Shown: positions 41,201-55,310 of the stretch, one piece after another
Layout: each line of letters opens with the position of its first letter
Position numbering within the stretch: position 1 is the stretch's first letter
Assembly: GCA_943737045.1 (NCBI GenBank)
Contig: CALSFV010000020.1
Coordinates: 310,001 to 374,000, forward strand
Direction: 5' to 3'
DNA length: 64,000 bases
Origin: Parapristionchus giblindavisi
Taxonomy: Eukaryota > Nematoda > Chromadorea > Rhabditida > Diplogasteridae
The notes under the pieces: model-generated
What the model was told of the DNA's origin: nothing
Databases searched by the model: none
Seen by the model: the letters and a program-made list of their open reading frames with translations, nothing else
Translations under genes and position numbers: made by a program

Positions 41201-41821
41201 GTAAACTCCACAAGGTAATACAGTGAATTATTGATTGACCGATACCGAATAAAAATGTTTATGTGTTGTTCTGATCTTTGATCTTCTCTCAGTACTGTAT
41301 CGTATTATGATACTGTATTTGTGATGAAGACGAAAATAATGGATTTAATTATATATCTATGGTTTCAGACCGAGTCTTTCCAGAAGTATGAGGCCTTCAC
41401 GCATCATATTGATTGGTCTACAGCGATGTAAACTCCACAAGGAAATGTAGTGAATTAATGATTGAACGATATCGAATAAAGATGTTTACGTGTTGTTGTG
41501 ATTTTAATCTTTGATCTTCTCTCAGTACTCTATCGTATAATGATATTCTATTTGTTATGAAGACGAAAATAATGGATTTAATTATATATCTATTGTTTCA
41601 GACCGAGTTTTTCGAGAAGTATGAGGCCTTCACGCATCATATTTATTGATCTACAGCGATGTAAACTCCACAAGGTAATACAGTGAATTATTGATTGACC
41701 GATATCGAATAAAGATGTTTACGTTTTGTTGTGATCTTTGATCTTCTCTCAGTACTGTATCGTATAATGATATTCTATTTGTGATGAAGACGAAAATAAT
41801 GGATTTAATTATATATCTATT

Positions 41822-43746
41822 GTTTCAGACCGAGTCTTTCCAGAAGTATGAGGCCTTCACGCATCATATTGATTGGTCTACAGCGATGTAAACTCCACAA
41901 GGTAATACAGTGAATTATTGATTGACCGATACCGAATAAAAATGTTTATGTCTTGTTGTGATCTTTGATCTTCTCTCGGTATTGTATCGTATAATGATAT
42001 TCTATTTGTGATGAAGACGAAAATAATGGATTTAATTATATATCTATTGTTTCAGACCGAGTCTTTCGAGAAGTATGAGGCCTTCGCTCCTCATATTGAT
42101 TGGTCTACAGCGATGTAAACTCCACAAGGTAATACAGTGAATTATTGATTGACCGATACCGAATAAAGATATTTATGTGTTGTTGTGATTTTAATCTTTG
42201 ATCTTCTCTCAGTACTGTATCGTATAATGATACTCTATTTGTGATGAAGACGAATATAATGGATTTAATTATATATCTGTTGTTTCAGACCGGGTCTTTC
42301 GAGAAGTATGAGGCCTTCGCTCCTCATATTGATTGGTCTACAGCGATGTAAACTCCACAAGGCAATACAGTGAATTATTGATTGACCGATACCGAATAAA
42401 AATGTTAATGTGTTGTTATGATCTTTGATCTTCTCTCAGTACTGTATCGTATAATGATATTCTATTTGTTATGAAGACGAAAATAATGGATTTAATTATA
42501 TGTCTATTGTTTCAGACCGAGTCTTTCGAGAAGTATGAGGCCTTCGCTCCTCATATTGATTGGTCTACAGCGATGTAAACTCCACAAGGCAATACAGTGA
42601 ATTATTGATTGACCGATACCGAATAAAGATATTTATGTGTTGTTGTGATTTTAATCTTTGATCTTCTCTCAGTACTGAATCGTATTATGATACTGTATTT
42701 GTGATGAAGACGAAAATAATGGATTTAATTATATATCTATGGTTTCAGACCGAGTCTTTCCAGAAGTATGAGGCCTTCACGCATCATATTGATTGGTCTA
42801 CAGCGATGTAAACTCCACAAGGTAATACAGTGAATTATTGATTGACCGATACCGAATAAAAATGTTTATGTCTTGTTGTGATCTTTGATCTTCTCTCGGT
42901 ATTGTATCGTATAATGATATTCTATTTGTGATGAAGACGAAAATAATGGATTTAATTATATATCTATTGTTTCAGACCGAGTCTTTCGAGAAGTATGAGG
43001 CCTTCGCTCCTCATATTCATTGGTCTACAGCGATGTAAACTCCACAAGGTAATACAGTGAATTATTGATTGACCGATACCGAATAAAGATATTTATGTGT
43101 TGTTGTGATTTTAATCTTTGATCTTCTCTCAGTACTGTATCGTATAATGATACTCTATTTGTGATGAAGACGAATATAATGGATTTAATTATATATCTGT
43201 TGTTTCAGTCCGGGTCTTTCGAGAAGTATGAGGCCTTCGCTCCTCATATAGATTGGTCTACAGCGATGTAAACTCCACAAGGCAATACAGTGAATTATTG
43301 ATTGACCGATACCGAATAAAAATGTTTATGTGTTGTTATGATCTTTGATCTTCTCTCAGTACTGTATCGTATAATGATATTCTATTTGTTATGAAGACGA
43401 AAATAATGGATTTAATTATATGTCTATTGTTTCAGACCGAGTCTTTCGAGAAGTATGAGGCCTTCGCTCCTCATATTGATTGGTCTACAGCGATGTAAAC
43501 TCCACAAGGCAATACAGTGAATTATTGATTGACCGATACCGAATAAAGATATTTATGTGTTGTTGTGATTTTAATCTTTGATCTTCTCTCAGTACTGAAT
43601 CGTATTATGATACTGTATTTGTGATGAAGACGAAAATAATGGATTTAATTATATATCTATGGTTTCAGACCGAGTCTTTCCAGAAGTATGAGGCCTTCAC
43701 GCATCATATTGATTGGTCTACAGCGATGTAAACTCCACAAGGTAAT
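41822..43746 (+). repeat. 920-bp tandem duplication, right-hand type
   Basis: 41,822-42,741 is repeated from 42,742. Both hold CTCTCGGTATTG (41,971 and 42,891), and later CAGTACTGAATCG recurs at the same step (42,671 and 43,591). Here 920 equals 233 + 233 + 227 + 227, so its composition differs from the 920-bp multimer near 2-5 kb although the length is the same. Confidence 0.78.
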
Positions 43747-46700
43747 GCAGTGAATTATTGATTGACCGATATCGAATAAAGATGTTTACGTTTTGTTGTG
43801 ATTTTAATCTTTTATCTTCTCTCAGTACTGTATCGTATAATGATACTCTATTTGTGATGAAGACGAATATAATGGATTTAATTATATATCTGTTGTTTCA
43901 GACCGGGTCTTTCGAGAAGTATGAGGCCTTCGCTCCTCATATTGATTGGTCTACAGCGATGTAAACTCCACAAGGTAATACAGTGAATTATTGATTGACC
44001 GATACCGAATAAAAATGTTTATGTCTTGTTGTGATCTTTGATCTTCTCTCGGTATTGTATCGTATAATGATATTCTATTTGTGATGAAGACGAAAATAAT
44101 GGATTTAATTATATATCTATTGTTTCAGACCGAGTCTTTCGAGAAGTATGAGGCCTTCGCTCCTCATATTGATTGGTCTACAGCGATGTAAACTCCACAA
44201 GGTAATACAGTGAATTATTGATTGACCGATACCGAATAAAGATATTTATGTGTTGTTGTGATTTTAATCTTTGATCTTCTCTCAGTTCTGTATCGTATAA
44301 TGATACTCTATTTGTGATGAAGACGAATATAATGGATTTAATTATATATCTGTTGTTTCAGACCGGGTCTTTCGAGAAGTATGAGGCCTTCGCTCCTCAT
44401 ATTGATTGGTCTACAGCGATGTAAACTCCACAAGGCAATACAGTGAATTATTGATTGACCGATACCGAATAAATATGTTTATGTGTTGTTGTTCTGATCT
44501 TTGATCTTCTCTCAGTACTGTATCGTATTATGATACTGTATTTGTGATGAAGACGAAAATAATGGATTTAATTATATATCTATGGTTTCAGACCGAGTCT
44601 TTCCAGAAGTATGAGGCCGTCACGCATCATATTGATTGGTCTACAGCGATGTAAACTCCACAAGGTAATGTAGTGAATTAATGATTGAACGATATCGAAT
44701 AAAGATGTTTACGTGTTGTTGTGATTTTAATCTTTGATCTTCTCTCAGTACTGTATCGTATAATGATATTCTATTTGTTATGAAGACGAAAATAATGGAT
44801 TTAATTATATATCTATTGTTTCAGACCGAGTCTTTCGAGAAGTATGAGGCCTTCACGCATCATATTTATTGATCTACAGCGATGTAAACTTCACAAGGTA
44901 ATACAGTGAATTATTGATTGACCGATATCGAATAAAGATGTTTACGTTTTGTTGTGATTTTAATCTTTGATCTTCTCTCAGTACTGTATCGTATAATGAT
45001 ACTCTATTTGTGATGAAGACGAATATAATGGATTTAATTATATATCTGTTGTTTCAGACCGGGTCTTTCGAGAAGTATGAGGCCTTCGCTCCTCATATTG
45101 ATTGGTCTACAGCGATGTAAACTCCACAAGGTAATACAGTGAATTATTGATTGACCGATACCGAATAAAAATGTTAATGTGTTGTTGTAATCTTTGATCT
45201 TCTCTCAGTACTGTATCGTATAATGATACTGTATTTGTGATGAAGACGAATATAATGGATTTAATTATATATCTATTGTTTCAGACCGAGTCTTTCCAGA
45301 AGTATGAGGCCTTCACGCATCATATTGATTGGTCTACAGCGATGTAAACTCCACAAGGTAATACAGTGAATTATTGATTGACCGATACCGAATAAAAATG
45401 TTAATGTGTTGTTGTAATCTTTGATCTTCTCTCAGTACTGTATCGTATAATGATACTGTATTTGTGATGAAGACGAAAATAATGGATTTAATTATATATT
45501 TATTGTTTCAGACCGATTCTTTCGAGAAGTATGAGGCCTTCGCTCCTCATATTGATTGGTCTACAGCGATGTAAACTCCACAAGGTAATACAGTGAATTA
45601 CTGATTGACCGATACCGAATAAATATGTTTATGTGTTGTTGTGATTGTATTCTTTGTTCTTCTCTCAGTACTGTATCGTATTATGATACTGTATTTGTGA
45701 TGAAGACGAAAATAATGGATTTAATTATATATCTATTGTTTCAGACCGAGTCTTTCGAGAAGTATGAGGCATTCGCTCCTCATATTGATTGGTCTACAGC
45801 GATGTAAACTCCACAAGGTAATACAGTGAATTATTGATTGACCAATATCGAATAAAGATGTTTACCTGTTGTTGTGATTTTAATCTTTGATCTTCTCTCA
45901 GTACTGTATCGTATTATGATACTGTATTTGTGATGAAGACGAAAATAATGGATTTAATTATATATTTATTGTTTCAGACCGATTCTTTCCAGAAGTATGA
46001 GGCCTTCACGCATCATATTGATTGGTCTACAGCGATGTAAACTCCACAAGGTAATACAGTGAATTATTGATTGACCGATACCGAATAAATATGTTTATGT
46101 GTTGTTGTGATTGTATTCTTTGATCTTCTCTCAGTACTGTATCGTATTATGATACTGTATTTGTGATGAAGACGAAAATAATGGATTTAATTATATATCT
46201 ATTGTTTAAGACCGAGTCTTTCGAGAAGTATGAGGCCTTCGCTCCTCATATTGATTGGTCTACAGCGATGTAAACTCCACAAGGTAATACAGTGAATTAT
46301 TGATTGACCAATATCGAATAAAGATGTTTACCTGTTGTTGTGATTTTAATCTTTGATCTTCTCTCAGTACTGTATCGTATTATGATACTGTATTTGTGAT
46401 GAAGACGAAAATAATGGATTTAATTATATATCTATTGTTTCAGACCGATTCTTTCCAGAAGTATGAGGCCTTCACGCATCATATTGATTGGTCTACTCCT
46501 CATATTGATTGGTCTACAGCGATGTAAACTCCACAAGGTAATACAGTGAATTATTGATAGACCGATACCGAATAAAGATATTTATGTGTTGTTGTGATTT
46601 TAATCTTTGATCTTCTCTCAGTACTGTATCGTATAATGATACTCTATTTGTGATGAAGACGAATATAATGGATTTAATTATATATCTGTTGTTTCAGACC

Positions 46701-47377
46701 GGGTCTTTCGAGAAGTATGAGGCCTTCGCTCCTCATATTGATTGGTCTACAGCGATGTAAACTCCACAAGGCAATACAGTGAATTATTGATTGACCGATA
46801 CCGAATAAAAATGTTTATGTGTTGTTATGATCTTTGATCTTCTCTCAGTACTGTATCGTATAATGATATTCTATTTGTTATGAAGACGAAAATAATGGAT
46901 TTAATTATATGTCTATTGTTTCAGACCGAGTCTTTCGAGAAGTATGAGGCATTCGCTCCTCATATTGATTGGTCTACAGCGATGTAAACTCCACAAGGTA
47001 ATACAGTGAATTATTGATTGACCAATATCGAATAAAGATGTTTACCTGTTGTTGTGATTTTAATCTTTGATCTTCTCTCAGTACTGTATCGTATTATGAT
47101 ACTGTATTTGTGATGAAGACGAAAATAATGGATTTAATTATATATCTATTGTTTCAGACCGATTCTTTCCAGAAGTATGAGGCCTTCACGCATCATATTG
47201 ATTGGTCTACAGCGATGTAAACTCCACAAGGTAATACAGTGAATTATTGATTGACCGATACCGAATAAATATGTTTATGTGTTTTTGTGATTGTATTCTT
47301 TGTTCTTCTCTCAGTACTGTATCGTATTATGATACTGTATTTGTGATGAAGACGAAAATAATGGATTTAATTATATA

Positions 47378-49775
47378 TCTATTGTTTCAGACCGAGTCTT
47401 TCGAGAAGTATGAGGCATTCGCTCCTCATATTGATTGGTCTACAGCGATGTAAACTCCACAAGGTAATACAGTGAATTATTGATTGACCAATATCGAATA
47501 AAGATGTTTACCTGTTGTTGTGATTTTAATCTTTGATCTTCTCTCAGTACTGTATCGTATTATGATACTGTATTTGTGATGAAGACGAAAATAATGGATT
47601 TAATTATATATTTATTGTTTCAGACCGATTCTTTCCAGAAGTATGAGGCCTTCACGCATCATATTGATTGGTCTACAGCGATGTAAACTCCACAAGGTAA
47701 TACAGTGAATTATTGATTGACCGATACCGAATAAATATGTTTATGTGTTGTTGTGATTGTATTCTTTGATCTTCTCTCAGTACTGTATCGTATTATGATA
47801 CTGTATTTGTGATGAAGACGAAAATAATGGATTTAATTATATATCTATTGTTTAAGACCGAGTCTTTCGAGAAGTATGAGGCCTTCGCTCCTCATATTGA
47901 TTGGTCTACAGCGATGTAAACTCCACAAGGTAATACAGTGAATTATTGATTGACCAATATCGAATAAAGATGTTTACCTGTTGTTGTGATTTTAATCTTT
48001 GATCTTCTCTCAGTACTGTATCGTATTATGATACTGTATTTGTGATGAAGACGAAAATAATGGATTTAATTATATATCTATTGTTTCAGACCGATTCTTT
48101 CCAGAAGTATGAGGCCTTCACGCATCATATTGATTGGTCTACTCCTCATATTGATTGGTCTACAGCGATGTAAACTCCACAAGGTAATACAGTGAATTAT
48201 TGATTGACCGATACCGAATAAAGATATTTATGTGTTGTTGTGATTTTAATCTTTGATCTTCTCTCAGTACTGTATCGTATAATGATACTCTATTTGTGAT
48301 GAAGACGAATATAATGGATTTAATTATATATCTGTTGTTTCAGACCGGGTCTTTCGAGAAGTATGAGGCCTTCGCTCCTCATATTGATTGGTCTACAGCG
48401 ATGTAAACTCCACAAGGCAATACAGTGAATTATTGATTGACCGATACCGAATAAAAATGTTTATGTGTTGTTATGATCTTTGATCTTCTCTCAGTACTGT
48501 ATCGTATAATGATATTCTATTTGTTATGAAGACGAAAATAATGGATTTAATTATATGTCTATTGTTTCAGACCGAGTCTTTCGAGAAGTATGAGGCATTC
48601 GCTCCTCATATTGATTGGTCTACAGCGATGTAAACTCCACAAGGTAATACAGTGAATTATTGATTGACCAATATCGAATAAAGATGTTTACCTGTTGTTG
48701 TGATTTTAATCTTTGATCTTCTCTCAGTACTGTATCGTATTATGATACTGTATTTGTGATGAAGACGAAAATAATGGATTTAATTATATATTTATTGTTT
48801 CAGACCGATTCTTTCCAGAAGTATGAGGCCTTCACGCATCATATTGATTGGTCTACAGCGATGTAAACTCCACAAGGTAATACAGTGAATTATTGATTGA
48901 CCGATACCGAATAAATATGTTTATGTGTTGTTGTGATTGTATTCTTTGATCTTCTCTCAGTACTGTATCGTATTATGATACTGTATTTGTGATGAAGACG
49001 AAAATAATGGATTTAATTATATATCTATTGTTTAAGACCGAGTCTTTCGAGAAGTATGAGGCCTTCGCTCCTCATATTGATTGGTCTACAGCGATGTAAA
49101 CTCCACAAGGTAATACAGTGAATTATTGATTGACCAATATCGAATAAAGATGTTTACCTGTTGTTGTGATTTTAATCTTTGATCTTCTCTCAGTACTGTA
49201 TTGTATTATGATACTGTATTTGTGATGAAGACGAAAATAATGGATTTAATTATATATCTATTGTTTCAGACCGATTCTTTCCAGAAGTATGAGGCCTTCA
49301 CGCATCATATTGATTGGTCTACTCCTCATATTGATTGGTCTACAGCGATGTAAACTCCACAAGGTAATACAGTGAATTATTGATTGACCGATACCGAATA
49401 AAGATATTTATGTGTTGTTGTGATTTTAATCTTTGATCTTCTCTCAGTACTGTATCGTATAATGATACTCTATTTGTGATGAAGACGAATATAATGGATT
49501 TAATTATATATCTGTTGTTTCAGACCGGGTCTTTCGAGAAGTATGAGGCCTTCGCTCCTCATATTGATTGGTCTACAGCGATGTAAACTCCACAAGGCAA
49601 TACAGTGAATTATTGATTGACCGATACCGAATAAAAATGTTTATGTGTTGTTATGATCTTTGATCTTCTCTCAGTACTGTATCGTATAATGATATTCTAT
49701 TTGTTATGAAGACGAAAATAATGGATTTAATTATATGTCTATTGTTTCAGACCGAGTCTTTCGAGAAGTATGAGG
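47378..49775 (+). repeat. 1,180-bp five-monomer multimer
   Basis: GTTTAAGACC at 47,850 and 49,030 and GAGGCATTCGCTCC with TGACCAATATCG (47,481 and 48,661) repeat at 1,180 bp, which equals 233 + 254 + 233 + 227 + 233. An earlier GTTTAAGACC at 46,204 is 1,646 bp upstream, the same block plus two monomers. One difference seen is TATTGTATTATG near 49,200 against TATCGTATTATG. Confidence 0.8.
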
Positions 49776-52700
49776 CCTTCGCTCCTCATATTGATTGGTC
49801 TACAGCGATGTAAACTCCACAAGGCAATACAGTGAATTATTGATTGACCGATACCGAATAAAGATATTTATGTGTTGTTGTGATTTTAATCTTTGATCTT
49901 CTCTCAGTACTGTATCGTATAATGATATTCTATTTGTTATGAAGACGAAAATAATGGATTTAATTATATGTCTATTGTTTCAGACCGAGTCTTTCCAGAA
50001 GTATGAGGCCTTCACGCATCATATTGATTGGTCTACAGCGATGTAAACTCCACAAGGAAATGTAGTGAATTAATGATTGAACGATATCGAATAAAGATGT
50101 TTACGTGTTGTTGTGATTTTAATCTTTGATCTTCTCTCAGTACTGTATCGTATAATGATATTCTATTTGTTATGAAGACGAAAATAATGGATTTAATTAT
50201 ATATCTATTGTTTCAGACCGAGTCTTTCGAGAAGTATGAGGCCTTCACGCATCATATTTATTGATCTACAGCGATGTAAACTCCACAAGGTAATACAGTG
50301 AATTATTGATTGACCGATATCGAATAAAGATGTTTACGTTTTGTTGTGATTTTAATCTTTTATCTTCTCTCAGTACTGTATCGTATAATGATATTCTATT
50401 TGTTATGAAGACGAAAATAATGGATTTAATTATATGTCTATTGTTTCAGACCGAGTCTTTCGAGAAGTATGAGGCCTTCGCTCCTCATATTGATTGGTCT
50501 ACAGCGATGTAAACTCCACAAGGTAATACAGTGAATTATTGATTGACCGAAACCGAATAAAAATGTTAATGTGTTGTTGTAATCTTTGATCTTCTCTCAG
50601 TACTGTATCGTATAATGATACTGTATTTGTGATGAAGACGAAAATAATGGATTTAATTATATATTTATTGTTTCAGACCGAGTCTTTCGAGAAGTATGAG
50701 GCATTCGCTCCTCATATTGATTGGTCTACAGCGATGTAAACTCCACAAGGTAATACAGTGAATTATTGATTGACCAATATCGAATAAAGATGTTTACCTG
50801 TTGTTGTGATTTTAATCTTTGTTCTTCTCTCAGTACTGTATCGTATTATGATACTGTATTTGTGATGAAGACGAAAATAATGGATTTAATTATATATCTA
50901 TTGTTTCAGACCGATTCTTTCCAGAAGTATGAGGCCTTCACGCATCATATTGATTGGTCTACTCCTCATATTGATTGGTCTACAGCGATGTAAACTCCAC
51001 AAGGTAATACAGTGAATTATTGATTGACCGATACCGAATAAAGATATTTATGTGTTGTTGTGATTTTAATCTTTGATCTTCTCTCAGAACTGTATCGTAT
51101 TATGATACTGTATTTGTGATGAAGACGAATATAATGGATTTAATTATATATCTGTTGTTTCAGACCGGGTCTTTCAAGAAGTATGAGGCCTTCGCTCCTC
51201 ATATTGATTGGTCTACAGCGATGTAAACTCCACAAGGCAATACAGTGAATTATTGATTGACCGATACCGAATAAAAATGTTTATGTGTTGTTATGATCTT
51301 TGATCTTCTCTCAGTACTGTATCGTATAATGATATTCTATTTGTTATGAAGACGAAAATAATGGATTTAATTATATGTCTATTCTTTCAGACCGAGTCTT
51401 TCCAGAAGTATGAGGCCTTCACGCATCATATTGATTGGTCTACAGCGATGTAAACTCCACAAGGTAATGTAGTGAATTAATGATTGAACGATATCGAATA
51501 AAGATGTTTACGTGTTGTTGTGATTTTAATCTTTGATCTTCTCTCAGTACTGTATCGTATAATGATATTCTATTTGTTATGAAGACGAAAATAATGGATT
51601 TAATTATATATCTATTGTTTCAGACCGAGTCTTTCGAGAAGTATGAGGCCTTCACGCATCATATTTATTGATCTACAGCGATGTAAACTCCACAAGGTAA
51701 TACAGTGAATTATTGATTGACCGATATCGAATAAAGATGTTTACGTTTTGTTGTGATTTTAATCTTTGATCTTCTCTCAGTACTGTATCGTATAATGATA
51801 CTCTATTTGTGATGAAGACGAATATAATGGATTTAATTATATATCTGTTGTTTCAGACCGGGTCTTTCGAGAAGTATGAGGCCTTCGCTCCTCATATTGA
51901 TTGGTCTACAGCGATGTAAACTCCACAAGGTAATACAGTGAATTATTGATTGACCGATACCGAATAAAAATGTTTATGTCTTGTTGTGATCTTTGATCTT
52001 CTCTCGGTATTGTATCGTATAATGATATTCTATTTGTGATGAAGACGAAAATAATGGATTTAATTATATATCTATTGTTTCAGACCGAGTCTTTCGAGAA
52101 GTATGAGGCCTTCGCTCCTCATATTGATTGGTCTACAGCGATGTAAACTCCACAAGGTAATACAGTGAATTATTGATTGACCGATACCGAATAAAGATAT
52201 TTATGTGTTGTTGTGATTTTAATCTTTGATCTTCTCTCAGTACTGTATCGTATAATGATACTCTATTTGTGATGAAGACGAAAATAATGGATTTAATTAT
52301 ATATCTATTGTTTCAGACCGATTCTTTCCAGAAGTATGAGGCCTTCACGCATCATATTGATTGGTCTACTCCTCATATTGATTGGTCTACAGCGATGTAA
52401 ACTCCACAAGGTAATACAGTGAATTATTGATTGACCGATACCGAATAAAGATATTTATGTGTTGTTGTGATTTTAATCTTTGATCTTCTCTCAGTACTGT
52501 ATCGTATAATGATACTCTATTTGTGATGAAGACGAATATAATGGATTTAATTATATATCTGTTGTTTCAGACCGGGTCTTTCGAGAAGTATGAGGCCTTC
52601 GCTCCTCATATTGATTGGTCTACAGCGATGTAAACTCCACAAGGCAATACAGTGAATTATTGATTGACCGATACCGAATAAAAATGTTTATGTGTTGTTA

Positions 52701-55310
52701 TGATCTTTGATCTTCTCTCAGTACTGTATCGTATAATGATATTCTATTTGTTATGAAGACGAAAATAATGGATTTAATTATATGTCTATTGTTTCAGACC
52801 GAGTCTTTCGAGAAGTATGAGGCCTTCGCTCCTCATATTGATTGGTCTACAGCGATGTAAACTCCACAAGGCAATACAGTGAATTATTGATTGACCGATA
52901 CCGAATAAAGATATTTATGTGTTGTTGTGATTTTAATCTTTGATCTTCTCTCAGTACTGTATCGTATAATGATATTCTATTTGTTATGAAGACGAAAATA
53001 ATGGATTTAATTATATGTCTATTGTTTCAGACCGAGTCTTTCCAGAAGTATGAGGCCTTCACGCATCATATTGATTGGTCTACAGCGATGTAAACTCCAC
53101 AAGGAAATGTAGTGAATTAATGATTGAACGATATCGAATAAAGATGTTTACGTGTTGTTGTGATTTTAATCTTTGATCTTCTCTCAGTACTGTATCGTAT
53201 AATGATATTCTATTTGTTATGAAGACGAAAATAATGGATTTAATTATATATCTATTGTTTCAGACCGAGTCTTTCGAGAAGTATGAGGCCTTCACGCATC
53301 ATATTTATTGATCTACAGCGATGTAAACTCCACAAGGTAATACAGTGAATTATTGATTGACCGATATCGAATAAAGATGTTTACGTTTTGTTGTGATTTT
53401 AATCTTTTATCTTCTCTCAGTACTGTATCGTATAATGATATTCTATTTGTTATGAAGACGAAAATAATGGATTTAATTATATGTCTATTGTTTCAGACCG
53501 AGTCTTTCGAGAAGTATGAGGCCTTCGCTCCTCATATTGATTGGTCTACAGCGATGTAAACTCCACAAGGTAATACAGTGAATTATTGATTGACCGAAAC
53601 CGAATAAAAATGTTAATGTGTTGTTGTAATCTTTGATCTTCTCTCAGTACTGTATCGTATAATGATACTGTATTTGTGATGAAGACGAAAATAATGGATT
53701 TAATTATATATTTATTGTTTCAGACCGAGTCTTTCGAGAAGTATGAGGCATTCGCTCCTCATATTGATTGGTCTACAGCGATGTAAACTCCACAAGGTAA
53801 TACAGTGAATTATTGATTGACCAATATCGAATAAAGATGTTTACCTGTTGTTGTGATTTTAATCTTTGTTCTTCTCTCAGTACTGTATCGTATTATGATA
53901 CTGTATTTGTGATGAAGACGAAAATAATGGATTTAATTATATATCTATTGTTTCAGACCGATTCTTTCCAGAAGTATGAGGCCTTCACGCATCATATTGA
54001 TTGGTCTACTCCTCATATTGATTGGTCTACAGCGATGTAAACTCCACAAGGTAATACAGTGAATTATTGATTGACCGATACCGAATAAAGATATTTATGT
54101 GTTGTTGTGATTTTAATCTTTGATCTTCTCTCAGTACTGTATCGTATTATGATACTGTATTTGTGATGAAGACGAATATAATGGATTTAATTATATATCT
54201 GTTGTTTCAGACCGGGTCTTTCAAGAAGTATGAGGCCTTCGCTCCTCATATTGATTGGTCTACAGCGATGTAAACTCCACAAGGCAATACAGTGAATTAT
54301 TGATTGACCGATACCGAATAAAAATGTTTATGTGTTGTTATGATCTTTGATCTTCTCTCAGTACTGTATCGTATAATGATATTCTATTTGTTATGAAGAC
54401 GAAAATAATGGATTTAATTATATGTCTATTCTTTCAGACCGAGTCTTTCCAGAAGTATGAGGCCTTCACGCATCATATTGATTGGTCTACAGCGATGTAA
54501 ACTCCACAAGGTAATGTAGTGAATTAATGATTGAACGATATCGAATAAAGATGTTTACGTGTTGTTGTGATTTTAATCTTTGATCTTCTCTCAGTACTGT
54601 ATCGTATAATGATATTCTATTTGTTATGAAGACGAAAATAATGGATTTAATTATATATCTATTGTTTCAGACCGAGTCTTTCGAGAAGTATGAGGCCTTC
54701 ACGCATCATATTTATTGATCTACAGCGATGTAAACTCCACAAGGTAATACAGTGAATTATTGATTGACCGATATCGAATAAAGATGTTTACGTTTTGTTG
54801 TGATTTTAATCTTTGATCTTCTCTCAGTACTGTATCGTATAATGATACTCTATTTGTGATGAAGACGAATATAATGGATTTAATTATATATCTGTTGTTT
54901 CAGACCGGGTCTTTCGAGAAGTATGAGGCCTTCGCTCCTCATATTGATTGGTCTACAGCGATGTAAACTCCACAAGGTAATACAGTGAATTATTGATTGA
55001 CCGATACCGAATAAAAATGTTTATGTCTTGTTGTGATCTTTGATCTTCTCTCGGTATTGTATCGTATAATGATATTCTATTTGTGATGAAGACGAAAATA
55101 ATGGATTTAATTATATATCTATTGTTTCAGACCGAGTCTTTCGAGAAGTATGAGGCCTTCGCTCCTCATATTGATTGGTCTACAGCGATGTAAACTCCAC
55201 AAGGTAATACAGTGAATTATTGATTGACCGATACCGAATAAAGATATTTATGTGTTGTTGTGATTTTAATCTTTGATCTTCTCTCAGTACTGTATCGTAT
55301 AATGATACTC
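49217..55310 (+). repeat. 3,047-bp near-identical tandem duplication
   Basis: 49,217-52,263 and 52,264-55,310 are tandem copies of about 13 monomers each. Every marker steps by exactly 3,047 bp: CAAGGAAATGTAG (about 50,052/53,099), GACCGAAACCG (about 50,545/53,592), GGTCTTTCAAGAAG (about 51,168/54,215), CTATTCTTTCAG (51,379/54,426) and CTCTCGGTATTG (about 52,000/55,047). By eye I found a single internal difference, CAGAACTG near 51,088 against CAGTACTG. It is the youngest-looking event in the window. Confidence 0.88.
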
